DNA from: Saprospiraceae bacterium
GTDB taxonomy: Bacteria; Bacteroidota; Bacteroidia; Chitinophagales; Saprospiraceae
Direction: 5' to 3'
Assembly (NCBI GenBank): GCA_013214355.1
Contig: JABSSL010000051.1
Coordinates: forward strand, 1 to 52,742
Length of the DNA: 52,742 nucleotides
The notes beneath the pieces are model-generated. The model was not told where the DNA came from and searched no databases. It saw only the letters and a list, made by a program, of their open reading frames with translations. Of this stretch, positions 8,429-16,748 are shown piece after piece. Positions within the stretch are counted from its first letter, which is position 1; each line of letters begins with the position of its first letter. Position numbers and translations under genes: made by a program.

Positions 8429-9139
8429 CTAACGAATGGATTGTAAGAATTCTGCTCGTACATTCTCATTCAAAAACTTACCGCTATATTCTGTCGTAAC
8501 TGTGCTGCTATGCTCGTCTTCAATTCCACGCGCTTGTACACACATGTGCTGCGCCTCGATATAGACAGCCACGTCCTCAGTATCCAAGATATCCTTCAAC
8601 TCCTTTGCGATCTGCATGGTCAACCTTTCCTGAACCTGCGGACGCCTGGCATAATAATCAACGATACGGTTCAGTTTAGATAAGCCTATTACTTTGCCAT
8701 TGGCGATGTATGCCACGTGAGCTCTACCTGTGATGGGCAGGAAGTGGTGTTCGCAAAAAGACTTCACTGTGATGTCTTTTTCTACCAACATTTGACGATA
8801 GCCAAATTTATTTTCAAACAAGGAGATCTTTGGTTTCTTCTTTGGATCTAGGCCATAGAAAATTTCCTTCACAAACATCTTAGCCACTCGACGAGGTGTT
8901 CCTCCCAATGAATCATCCTCTAGATCGAGCCCTAGGATGTCCATAATCTCGGCGAAGTGATTGCTAATTTTATTCATTTTCTCCTCATCAGAAATAGCAA
9001 ATGCATCTGGCTTCATCGGTGTTTCAAGTGAAGTTCCTATATGTTGGTCTCCTAAGTCAAAATCAAAATCGGACTGTCCTCTTCCCTCAAATGTAGGCTG
9101 AGAATTACCATTCCCATTTAGTCTATCTTCTAGAATCAT
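8429..9139 (-). CDS. folE: GTP cyclohydrolase I (FolE)
   Basis: 236 residues. Converts GTP to 7,8-dihydroneopterin triphosphate, the first step of folate and pterin synthesis. The catalytic domain (about residues 55-233) shows [12 protein letters not shown], the zinc-binding FCEHHFLP segment, [33 protein letters not shown], and the second zinc cysteine in [11 protein letters not shown]. The N-terminal ~50 residues are polar, low in complexity and not part of the enzyme core. The gene stands alone on the minus strand between two plus-strand genes. folP, a later step, lies far away at 47381-48223. Confidence 0.97.
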   Translation of the reverse strand: MILEDRLNGNGNSQPTFEGRGQSDFDFDLGDQHIGTSLETPMKPDAFAISDEEKMNKISNHFAEIMDILGLDLEDDSLGGTPRRVAKMFVKEIFYGLDPKKKPKISLFENKFGYRQMLVEKDITVKSFCEHHFLPITGRAHVAYIANGKVIGLSKLNRIVDYYARRPQVQERLTMQIAKELKDILDTEDVAVYIEAQHMCVQARGIEDEHSSTVTTEYSGKFLNENVRAEFLQSIR

Positions 9140-9277
9140 GGTTACAGATTGATGTTTATTGAACCAGCTGGCCTTTCATATTTCGTTGATAAAAAGCAAC
9201 TTATTCAATTCAATGAAAGTATAATGTTATAAAAGATGTTATTATGATATATATGAGTGCTTTAGGAAGAAATGTAC

Positions 9278-9311
9278 TATTTTTGGTTCCTTCCTTTCCG
9301 GAAGGTTTTTT
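9278..9311 (+). terminator. Hairpin with T-run directly after a TAnnTTTG element
   Basis: CCTTCC (9289-9294) pairs perfectly with GGAAGG (9300-9305), loop TTTCC, followed by six T. This has intrinsic-terminator form. Just before it lies TATTTTTG (9278-9285), a perfect match to the -7 consensus but without a TTG at the right distance upstream. The gene that would be terminated is not evident; it sits about 80 bp before the lipoprotein gene. The rest of 9140-9391 shows nothing further. Confidence 0.4.
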
Positions 9312-9391
9312 GATGGCATCCAGGCTAAATAACATAGCCTAGCCTCATTTGGTTTAAAAAAACTAGCGAATAATACACAAATCCGTTTCAA

Positions 9392-9901
9392 ATGGATACC
9401 CGATGGCCTCTCTTAATTCTGTTTATTCTTGTATGGGGCTGCAGTAGTGATAGCTCCGACGACCTCTTCATTGATTGTCGCTACAGCGCACCCGAACGTA
9501 TCTTTTCCAATAGTCTACCTAATGTAGAAGAGCACTCTTTTTTCATAGATAAAATGGTGGGTGAAGAATCCCTAACTTTCACCGATGGTAGCAGTTTGCG
9601 TTTACGACAGTCCGGCTGTGATTATCTGAAGCAAGAATTTGAATTCACTGCTCCGAGCTTTGATCGTCAAAAAAGCATTGCCTTTTGGTTCGAGGAAAGT
9701 ATCGATTTATTACATCGCGTCAGTGAAATGGGTCCAGAGTATATTAGTTATCGGCAGTGGGCAAAAGCAATGGAACAAAAAGTTAGATCCTTTGAACTCG
9801 ACAAAACGGTCATGCTAGCCGATGGCTACTACGCAAAAGTAAGTCGCCAAAATTCTCGAGGGGCTGCCATCCTGCTGCTTACACTTTCAGAAAAACCTTA
9901 G
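9392..9901 (+). CDS. Small predicted lipoprotein of unknown function
   Basis: 169 residues. The N-terminus MDTRWPLLILFILVWGC is a lipoprotein signal peptide with the lipobox cysteine at residue 17, followed by a Ser/Asp-rich linker. After that come two further cysteines (in IDCRYSA and QSGCDYL) that could form a disulphide, and a mixed alpha/beta body with the stretch FWFEESIDLLHRVSEMG. I do not recognise a family. The hydrophobic signal, codon use like its neighbours and a clean stop make it a real gene rather than chance. No obvious partner is adjacent; the next plus-strand unit is a probable noncoding RNA. Confidence 0.75.
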   Translation: MDTRWPLLILFILVWGCSSDSSDDLFIDCRYSAPERIFSNSLPNVEEHSFFIDKMVGEESLTFTDGSSLRLRQSGCDYLKQEFEFTAPSFDRQKSIAFWFEESIDLLHRVSEMGPEYISYRQWAKAMEQKVRSFELDKTVMLADGYYAKVSRQNSRGAAILLLTLSEKP

Positions 9902-10076
9902 CAAAGCGGTCGAGATACCAAATATTTATATTGCTTTGTTATTCAGTCAGTTTCAAAACTCCACAAATGATATTTTATTTTTAATCACATATTTTAAGTG
10001 CTGAATAACAACAACTTAACCAAAAGGATTATAAAAACTGATTTTGGATTTCCGAATAAAATTTTGCAGTTTTTTT

Positions 10077-10107
10077 TTGTCCGGAAGATTCAATTTTTCT
10101 ACTTTTA
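10077..10107 (+). promoter_or_regulatory. Bacteroidota promoter for the noncoding RNA
   Basis: TTG at 10077-10079, 20-nt spacer, then TACTTTTA at 10100-10107, a 7-of-8 match to TAnnTTTG. The spacing is the one expected for the housekeeping sigma factor of Bacteroidota. There is no ORF of useful length downstream before the terminator at 10301-10334. Confidence 0.6.
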
Positions 10108-10334
10108 CAAAGCAGTTCACATATAGAACTCAACTCAAAGGATAAATTCAAAATCTGAGCAAGCCACAAAAAATTAGTGCATTCGTGTTTCCAGGCCTGC
10201 CTTTTTGAAGCAATACAGTTTCCTCCTATCCTTTCTGAGTCTCTACTCAACACTTTGAAGAAAATTATCAAAAGATATTAGTATCAGTAAGTTAGATGAG
10301 CCCCGCTGCGCTTTTATGTGCGGTGGGGTTTTTT
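10108..10334 (+). ncRNA. Candidate structured noncoding RNA of about 220 nt
   Basis: Bounded by its own promoter (10077-10107) and a strong intrinsic terminator (10301-10334), and without a coding frame. Its ends fold together: CAAAG..GTT (10108-10117) with AAC.CTTTG (about 10250-10258), then an internal loop, then ACTC.AAAGGATA (about 10133-10145) with TATCCTTT.CT.GAGT (about 10226-10239), leaving an ~80-nt head that may hold GCA.GCC / GGC.TGC. The overall shape (closing stem, open middle, upper stem, ~200 nt) recalls 6S RNA, but I cannot identify the family. This accounts for most of the 690-nt gap between the lipoprotein gene and lpdA. The start is approximate. Confidence 0.5.
10301..10334 (+). 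terminator. Strong intrinsic terminator
   Basis: CCCCGCTGCGC (10301-10311) pairs with GTGCGGTGGGG (10318-10328) over 11 bp with three G-T wobbles, loop TTTTAT, and six T follow. It ends the noncoding unit above and separates it from the lpdA promoter. Confidence 0.85.
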
Positions 10335-10434
10335 GATTGCAGGACATTCTAAAAAGGAATGTCGCACTAAAATCTTTTCCCTATTCTGGTTTTCCTCACT
10401 CCCCTACCGTTGAAAGCTAAATAAGCGCCTCTAT

Positions 10435-10464
10435 TTGTTCCTTTCTTTTCTATAAGTATATTTG
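10435..10464 (+). promoter_or_regulatory. lpdA promoter
   Basis: TTG at 10435-10437, 19 nt, then TATATTTG at 10457-10464, a full match to the Bacteroidota consensus. Transcription would begin near 10471, leaving an untranslated leader of about 120 nt before the lpdA ATG. Just upstream, GACATTCT (10343-) and GGAATGTC form an 8-bp inverted repeat without a T-run. Confidence 0.75.
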
Positions 10465-10592
10465 CGGGGATTTTGGGGCGGCATAAATTTATTGAGAGGC
10501 CTGACTGTTGGAAAACCCTAGCCACTCTTGTGTTGTTCCCAATGAAGATTAGCACCTACAATTTTTGATCTTTACAAAGAAAAATTGACCAT

Positions 10593-11990
10593 ATGAATTT
10601 TGATCTTATCGTAATCGGAAGCGGACCTGGCGGGTACGTTGCTGCCATTAGAGCCTCACAATTGGGAATGAAAGTGGCTGTTGTTGAACGAGAAAGCCTT
10701 GGTGGGATCTGCCTCAACTGGGGATGTATTCCCACAAAAGCCTTGCTGAAGAGTGCACAAGTTTTCGAATATATCCAGCACGCAGAAGATTATGGAATCA
10801 AGGTGGAAAAGGCAGAAGCCGATTTTGAAGGAATGATCAAGCGAAGTAGAGGGGTAGCTGACGGGATGAGTAAAGGTATTAACTTTTTATTCCGTAAAAA
10901 TAAGATCACCGTCTTGAATGGTACGGGTAAATTAGCTCGTGGCAAAAGCGTAGAAGTAACCGATGCAGAAGGCAAGAAAACAAGCTACACCGCCAATAAT
11001 ATTATCGTAGCTACCGGAGGGCGCGCAAAAGAACTTCCCAATATTCCTATCGACGGCAAGAAAATCATCGAATACCGCAAGGCGATGTCCCTTCCTAAGC
11101 AGCCCAAGAAAATGGTTGTAGTGGGTGCAGGAGCAATCGGTGTGGAATTTGCCTACTTCTACCACTCTATTGGCACTGAAGTAACTGTGGTAGAGTTCAT
11201 GGAACAAGGACTAGTTCCTAGAGAAGATCCAGACATCTCCAAAGAGTTAGGCCGTACCTATAAGAAGAAAGGCATTAAAGTTTTAGGGAATACGGCTGTA
11301 GAAACCGTTAACACGAAAGGCCGTGGCTGTAAAGTGACGGTTAAGAATCGCAAAACGGGTAAAGTGGAGGAAATTGCTTGTGATGTAGTCCTTTCTGCTG
11401 CTGGTGTAGCTCCTAATACTGAAAATATTGGTTTGGAGACTTTAGGTGTCAAGACCGATAGAGGGTTGATCTCAGTAGATGAATACTATCAAACCAATGT
11501 ACCTGGCATCTATGCGATCGGGGATGTTATCCCTGGTCCAGCTTTGGCGCACGTAGCGAGTGCGGAGGGGATCACTTGCGTGGAGAAAATGGCAGGACAC
11601 AGTCCAGAACCAATAGACTACAACAATATTCCTGGTTGTACCTATTGCGTACCTGAAGTGGCTTCCGTTGGTTACACAGAGCAGGCTGCTAAAGAAGCGG
11701 GGTATGAAATTAAGGTGGGTAAATTCCCTTTCTCTGCTTCTGGAAAAGCGAAAGCGGCAGGCGCAGCTGGTGGTTTTGTCAAAGTCATCTTTGATGCCAA
11801 ATACGGAGAATGGCTAGGTGCACACATGATTGGTTACAATGTAACGGAATTGGTGGCAGAAGTAGTTGCAGCAAGAAAATTGGAAACTACTGGCCATGAA
11901 ATCATCAAATCCATTCACCCTCACCCTACCATGAGTGAAGCCATCATGGAGGCTACCGCCGCGGCTTACGATGAAGTAATTCACCTGTAG
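10593..11990 (+). CDS. lpdA: Dihydrolipoyl dehydrogenase (E3)
   Basis: 465 residues. Flavoenzyme that reoxidises dihydrolipoamide with NAD+ as the E3 subunit of the 2-oxoacid dehydrogenase complexes and the glycine cleavage system. FAD site GSGPGG (9-14); redox-active disulphide C40 and C45 in CLNWGCIPTK; NAD site VVGAGAIGVEFA; second FAD motif YAIGDV; and the catalytic dyad H444/E449 in HPHPTMSE near the C-terminus. Length and motif positions match the standard enzyme. It is a single gene behind its own promoter, closed by the terminator at 12021-12055. No E1 or E2 gene is in the window, so which complex it serves is not visible. Confidence 0.97.
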   Translation: MNFDLIVIGSGPGGYVAAIRASQLGMKVAVVERESLGGICLNWGCIPTKALLKSAQVFEYIQHAEDYGIKVEKAEADFEGMIKRSRGVADGMSKGINFLFRKNKITVLNGTGKLARGKSVEVTDAEGKKTSYTANNIIVATGGRAKELPNIPIDGKKIIEYRKAMSLPKQPKKMVVVGAGAIGVEFAYFYHSIGTEVTVVEFMEQGLVPREDPDISKELGRTYKKKGIKVLGNTAVETVNTKGRGCKVTVKNRKTGKVEEIACDVVLSAAGVAPNTENIGLETLGVKTDRGLISVDEYYQTNVPGIYAIGDVIPGPALAHVASAEGITCVEKMAGHSPEPIDYNNIPGCTYCVPEVASVGYTEQAAKEAGYEIKVGKFPFSASGKAKAAGAAGGFVKVIFDAKYGEWLGAHMIGYNVTELVAEVVAARKLETTGHEIIKSIHPHPTMSEAIMEATAAAYDEVIHL

Positions 11991-12020
11991 ATCTATAGGA
12001 AGATCTTAACGGATAAAATA

Positions 12021-12055
12021 AAGCCCGATGGTTGAATAATTCGACCATCGGGCTT
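12021..12055. terminator. Bidirectional terminator between lpdA and the hlyD-like gene
   Basis: AAGCCCGATGGTTGAA (12021-12036) pairs with TTCGACCATCGGGCTT (12040-12055), 16 bp with one wobble and a TAA loop. It is A-rich on the left (AATAA) and T-rich on the right, so it can serve both converging genes. Confidence 0.85.
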
Positions 12056-12082
12056 CTTATTGTAGGACGGTGATTCAATCGA

Positions 12083-13369
12083 CTAACTAATGGACCATCT
12101 CACTCTTTCAAAAACCCACTCAATAAAACGCTTCTCCTCCGTGATTATTTGCGCCTCTCCCAACATCATCTGAGAGGGTTCAATGATTTTTCCAGTGGTG
12201 GTCTGAAGGCCTTCCGGAAACTTCACCTCAATCTGGATCCGATTATTATTTGGGATTTTCCCCTTCCGTGCCACCTCTCCTTGTACTGCACCAAACTCTT
12301 GGAAAGGATAACTGGCAAACTTTACAATTACACGCTGTCCCGATCTAACTTTACCAGAACCCTGAATGGGTAAATCCATCCGCCCCAACAAGCCCGAGTT
12401 ACCCGCAGGAATAATCACCAACAGGTTTTCTCCTTGTTTTACAAAGATCTTTTCGTTAATCCCCATGGGAATGGCAGCTAGGCCTTTGATCGGAGCAATA
12501 ATCAGGTATTCCTTTTTCCATGCATCCAGACGATTCCTCAATTCAATAAAGCTCTCTTTAAGCTGATTAGCCAAACTACTCTTGCTCTGTTTGGATCCTT
12601 CTTCAAAGCCATCAATCTCTTTCCGGATCGCTCCAATTTCAAATTCTTTATTCTTGATATTAGATTCCGTTCCTTGCAAGAGCCGCTGCTTGGTTAATTG
12701 TTCCTCTTGTGCCTGTCGAACCTTACTTAAGGTCGACCTCCCCCCCTGAAACAAATTCTGCTCGCGGATAAACCGCTCATTGGCAAGTAACAGCTCTTTT
12801 TCCAAAGTTTCTTTTTTACGCTTTTCATACTGAATCGTATTACGCGCTCGCCTAATCTGCTGATTAAGCTGGCTAATACTTAATTTCTGCAGTTTACCTG
12901 ATGCACCCACCTCATAAGCTTCCTTTTTCTCAAAGAAGTCATAGAGGGCATCTTGAATCTCACCTAGAATTAGATCCTTGGGCGGGTCGAAGCGTTCAAC
13001 CGTGGCAATGTTTAGGTCTTTAACCGCCACAATTTCATCTTCCAAGATATGGATATCGGTATACTTGGCTTTACTCTGGAAGGCCATTAGCGTTTGCCCT
13101 GCTTCCACGGTATCTTCATTGGCTACCAGAATATCAGAGATGAAAGATCCAGCATCCGCCACTATGGGGCGAGGGGGTTCAACGGAGCTTACATTGATCT
13201 CCGCTTCAACCGTATCGGGATATTTCACGAAGTAAGACATCCAACCAATAATTACGATTGTCACCAAAGCAATGGTCGTTCCGTAGCGAACTAACCAACT
13301 AGGAGGAGTACCTAATATCTCCTGGACCTCCTCACTCCGGATTTCAATGTTATCTCTTGCAGATGGCAT
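12083..13369 (-). CDS. HlyD-family periplasmic adaptor of a peptide exporter
   Basis: 428 residues. Membrane fusion protein that links an inner-membrane ABC exporter to an outer-membrane channel. A short cytoplasmic start is followed by one transmembrane helix (about residues 29-48). Then a lipoyl/barrel half-motif (PIVADAGSFISDILVANEDTV), a long coiled coil (about residues 150-275, rich in E, K, Q, L), and the second barrel (LIIAPIKGLAAIP, VIIPAGNSGLLGRMDL, KVRSGQRVIVKF). It lies 28 bp after the C39-peptidase ABC transporter gene and is clearly its partner. The third component, a TolC-like channel, and the exported peptide are not seen in the window. Confidence 0.9.
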   Translation of the reverse strand: MPSARDNIEIRSEEVQEILGTPPSWLVRYGTTIALVTIVIIGWMSYFVKYPDTVEAEINVSSVEPPRPIVADAGSFISDILVANEDTVEAGQTLMAFQSKAKYTDIHILEDEIVAVKDLNIATVERFDPPKDLILGEIQDALYDFFEKKEAYEVGASGKLQKLSISQLNQQIRRARNTIQYEKRKKETLEKELLLANERFIREQNLFQGGRSTLSKVRQAQEEQLTKQRLLQGTESNIKNKEFEIGAIRKEIDGFEEGSKQSKSSLANQLKESFIELRNRLDAWKKEYLIIAPIKGLAAIPMGINEKIFVKQGENLLVIIPAGNSGLLGRMDLPIQGSGKVRSGQRVIVKFASYPFQEFGAVQGEVARKGKIPNNNRIQIEVKFPEGLQTTTGKIIEPSQMMLGEAQIITEEKRFIEWVFERVRWSIS

Positions 13370-13397
13370 AAAGATTAGAAATTATAACTTCATTAGG

Positions 13398-15587
13398 TTA
13401 AGCGCCTAATTCCAATTGATTTCGGACCAATTGATAGTAAGCACCTCTTATGTAGGTAAGTTCTTCGTGTGTTCCTTGTTCTACAATCTCTCCACTTTCA
13501 ATCACAATAATATTATCGGCATTCATCACAGTACTCAGGCGGTGCGCCACGATTACCACAGTTTTTCCACGGAAGAAGTCTTCCAGGTTTTCCATGATCA
13601 CCATTTCATTATAAGAATCCAGTGCCGTAGTGGCCTCATCAAAGAAGATGTAATCTGGATCTTTATAGACGGCTCGAGCAATCAGCAAACGTTGTCGTTG
13701 TCCCTGACTTAGGCCTAATCCCTCTCTTCCAATCTTGGTATTATAGCCGAGCGGTAAAGACTCGATAAAATTCTGAATATTGGCCACTTTCACGGCATTC
13801 AGCAGCTTTTGCTTATTCACGATTTCATCCCCTAAAGCAATGTTCTTCGCAATCGAATCATTAAAGATGTATCCGTCTTGTCTTACGACCCCACACTTAC
13901 TTCTCCATAGGCGGTTGTGTAAGTTCTTCAGATTCACATCTCCCAGGCGAATCGTTCCATCAGAAGGATTGTAGAAGTTGAGAAGTAGCTTCAAAATCGT
14001 CGTCTTACCACTGCCACTCGTACCGACGATGGCCGTTGTCTTACCTTTAGGTATTCGCAGACTGACATTTTTCAAGATCATGGGAGAATGAGGACCACTA
14101 TATTGGAAATGAACCTTCTCCATCGTAAGATCACCAAATTCTGGCAGCAGCGTAATCTTATCTTCAATATCCTCTTCATCTTCCTTGGAGTGAATCTCGT
14201 TCATTCTTTCAAGGCTGATTTTGGCATCCTGAAGCGAACGAATAAACTCAATGAAGCGGTTGAGCGGCGCGTTAAGCTGTCCGATAATATATTGAATAGC
14301 GACTAACATGCCTAAGGTCATCATGCCATCGAGCACGGCCTTAGCCACGACAAATATGATGAAGATGTTTTTGGTCTCATTGATGAACGAAGCTCCTGAG
14401 CGCTGCAATTGCTCAATTCTCAACGCACTCATACTAGTACGAAACAATCGCGCTTGGATGCGTTCCCAAGCCCAGCGTTTTTGCTTTTCAGCATTGTGCA
14501 GCTTGATCTCCTGCATCCCACTGATCATTTCTATCAGATTGCCTTGGTTTTCCGCAGATTGGTCAAAGCGCTTATAGTCCAGTTCCCTGCGTCGTTTCTG
14601 GAAAAAGAAAACCCAAGCCAAATTAGCCAGTGTCCCCACTAGGAACAACAAAAAGACTTCTGTATTCCACGAAAACAAGATGAAAGAGAAGACCACAAAA
14701 GTGAAAAGTGAGAAGATCGACTCCAGCGTGGTAGAAGTCAAAAATCGTTGGACTCGCTCATGATCCGTAATCCGCTGCATCAAATCCCCAGTCATTTTAG
14801 CATCAAAGAACCGGAGTGGTAATCGCGTCAACTTAATCAAGAAATCTGAAATCAAACTGATATTCACCCGCACCCCCACGTGAAGAAATATCCAAGAACG
14901 GAAAAGTTCTACTGCTCCATTCGTAATGAACAGGACTAGCTGTGCAATCACAATGAGCCAGATAAAAGTAAGGTCAATATTTCCTATCCCGATATCTACA
15001 ATGGACTTAATCAGGAAAGGCGCAATCACCTGTAGGACACTACCCAAAATCAATCCAACTACCAGCTGGAAGATGAGTCCTTTAAATTTGCGGAAGTAAG
15101 AAAAAACGTACTTAAATCCAGATTTATCTATCTTATCCCCATCGCGCTCATAAAACTCAGGCGTAGTTTCCATGAGCAACAATACGCCTAACTCCTCCCC
15201 TTCTTCCTGGTCACTCAACCAATTCTCTAAAAACTCCTCTTTCGTCAATTTAAATTTGCCAGCGGCTGGGTCAGCAATCCAAACAAATTTATGATTGGCC
15301 TTATACACCACTACGAAATGTTCTTGTCTCCAGTGAGCGATACAAGGCATCGGAATATCCCGACTTAATCTATCAAAGGTGGTTTTAACGGCTAACGATT
15401 GAATACCAATATGCTCTGCAGCATCACTAATACCAAGCAAGGAAACACCTTGTTTTCCCATGTAGGTTAGTTCCCGCAAATACTCCAGAGAGTAGTATCG
15501 TCCAAAATACCTCGCAACCATCCGAAGGCAAGTTGCGCCACAGTCCATGGCGTCGAGCTGCTGATAAAATGGAAAATTGTTTGGCAT
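13398..15587 (-). CDS. C39-peptidase-containing ABC exporter (bacteriocin type)
   Basis: 729 residues with three modules. (1) N-terminal C39 cysteine peptidase (1-~135) with an intact triad: C16 in DCGATCL, H90 in QEHFVVVY, D106 in IADPAAG; such domains cut double-glycine leader peptides. (2) A six-helix ABC exporter membrane domain (~165-450). (3) ATPase domain (~490-725) with Walker A GTSGSGKTT, signature LSQGQRQRLLIARA, Walker B YIFFDEATTALD and the H-loop AHRLST. All parts appear functional. Together with the downstream HlyD-like gene this makes a processing exporter for a small peptide. No precursor with a GG leader is recognisable within several kb on either side, so the substrate is probably encoded elsewhere. 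Confidence 0.95.
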   Translation of the reverse strand: MPNNFPFYQQLDAMDCGATCLRMVARYFGRYYSLEYLRELTYMGKQGVSLLGISDAAEHIGIQSLAVKTTFDRLSRDIPMPCIAHWRQEHFVVVYKANHKFVWIADPAAGKFKLTKEEFLENWLSDQEEGEELGVLLLMETTPEFYERDGDKIDKSGFKYVFSYFRKFKGLIFQLVVGLILGSVLQVIAPFLIKSIVDIGIGNIDLTFIWLIVIAQLVLFITNGAVELFRSWIFLHVGVRVNISLISDFLIKLTRLPLRFFDAKMTGDLMQRITDHERVQRFLTSTTLESIFSLFTFVVFSFILFSWNTEVFLLFLVGTLANLAWVFFFQKRRRELDYKRFDQSAENQGNLIEMISGMQEIKLHNAEKQKRWAWERIQARLFRTSMSALRIEQLQRSGASFINETKNIFIIFVVAKAVLDGMMTLGMLVAIQYIIGQLNAPLNRFIEFIRSLQDAKISLERMNEIHSKEDEEDIEDKITLLPEFGDLTMEKVHFQYSGPHSPMILKNVSLRIPKGKTTAIVGTSGSGKTTILKLLLNFYNPSDGTIRLGDVNLKNLHNRLWRSKCGVVRQDGYIFNDSIAKNIALGDEIVNKQKLLNAVKVANIQNFIESLPLGYNTKIGREGLGLSQGQRQRLLIARAVYKDPDYIFFDEATTALDSYNEMVIMENLEDFFRGKTVVIVAHRLSTVMNADNIIVIESGEIVEQGTHEELTYIRGAYYQLVRNQLELGA

Positions 15588-15792
15588 ATAGTTAGATCCT
15601 GCTGTTGATATTAAACAATGAAAATAAGATGTTACAAGCTAATTTTTATAATTTGTTGCCAGTTTTTTACACTTGTCCCTTTTCGGGAAAACAATGTTTG
15701 AAGCGCTTAATCGACCAACAAAGGCATCTCTTTAGCTGCTAGATGTATATATTGCAACAACCTTTAGTGTACTCACAGACCGTAAATCACTG

Positions 15793-16746
15793 ATGTACAA
15801 TACCTTTATCTCTTTAATAAGCGTCATTCAGAAACCTGCGGATATTAAGGGTTTGCCGGTGTTTTTGAAAAAAGTTCATGATTTGATGACCTCCAACTTT
15901 TCCGATTATGAGGTCATTCTAATCAACAATTTACCAGGTTATAATCTAGGAGATGAGCTCAAACAATTAGAGAAAGTCTATAAAAATCAGGTCTTTATAC
16001 TTAATCTTTCTACTTCAATTAACAAAAACCACGCCATAATCGCGGGTCTGGATCGCTCCAATGGAGACTATACCGTTGTATTTGAACTAGAATTCGCAGA
16101 TAATCCCGAATTAATCCTACAACTCTTTCAGAAAACGCAAGAAAACTACGATATCGTATATCTGCGCGGAACTGGACCTAAAGTTAGCCTTCGTTATCAG
16201 CTATTTTACCGGATTTTCTACTTCCTCTTGCGGAATTATTCTTCGCTAAAAATCGATGCGAGGGCCTACACTACTCGCATTATTTCCCGCCGTGCATTGA
16301 ACTCCTTGTTGAAGCTCCGGGAAAACCTGCGGTACATGAAAGCCCTATACTCAATTGTTGGATACAACACTTCCTACTTGGAAACCTCCGTTGGTCGGCC
16401 AATTGAGGTTGAGGAAGGATTCTCGGAGCGCTTCAAAACCTCTTTGATCGCCATCACATCTTTTACCACCTTCCTCAACTCCCTAATGCTTTGGCTTTTT
16501 ATCTTATCACTAGCCTTCTTGATCGGCGTCGTGGTCAATGCGCTGGTATTCAAGTTCTCGGGAGCAGACCTCTTCGGAAACACCCAAGAGGCCCCTCCAG
16601 GCTGGACTTTTCTCGTAATCCTCATATCTATCTTCTTTGCAGTGACCTGCCTGAACCTCTACATCATGTCCATTTACTTGGCTAACATTTACCACGAAAT
16701 CAAAAAGCGCCCCCTGTACATTATTGAATCAATTCAACGCCCCTAA
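15793..16746 (+). CDS. Membrane-bound family 2 glycosyltransferase homologue, degenerate active site
   Basis: 317 residues. The layout is that of GtrB/dolichol-phosphate glucosyltransferase-type enzymes: a GT-A domain (1-~220) and two C-terminal transmembrane helices (~228-252 and ~272-297). Family landmarks are present as outlines, but the key acids are changed. The usual VVDD strand reads VILINN (41-46), and the DxD metal site reads FELEFADNPE (E98 and E100 instead of D). The substrate-binding GlnxxRxx-type segment of active enzymes is also not obvious. It may be an inactive or reassigned homologue. It is divergent from the C39 exporter and ends 2 bp from the convergent OmpA-like gene. Confidence 0.75.
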   Translation: MYNTFISLISVIQKPADIKGLPVFLKKVHDLMTSNFSDYEVILINNLPGYNLGDELKQLEKVYKNQVFILNLSTSINKNHAIIAGLDRSNGDYTVVFELEFADNPELILQLFQKTQENYDIVYLRGTGPKVSLRYQLFYRIFYFLLRNYSSLKIDARAYTTRIISRRALNSLLKLRENLRYMKALYSIVGYNTSYLETSVGRPIEVEEGFSERFKTSLIAITSFTTFLNSLMLWLFILSLAFLIGVVVNALVFKFSGADLFGNTQEAPPGWTFLVILISIFFAVTCLNLYIMSIYLANIYHEIKKRPLYIIESIQRP

Positions 16747-16748
16747 TC

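Noticed and set aside
10029-10271. 80-codon minus-strand frame
   Set aside because: It lies across the promoter and body of the probable noncoding RNA, has no family resemblance, and its composition looks like noise.
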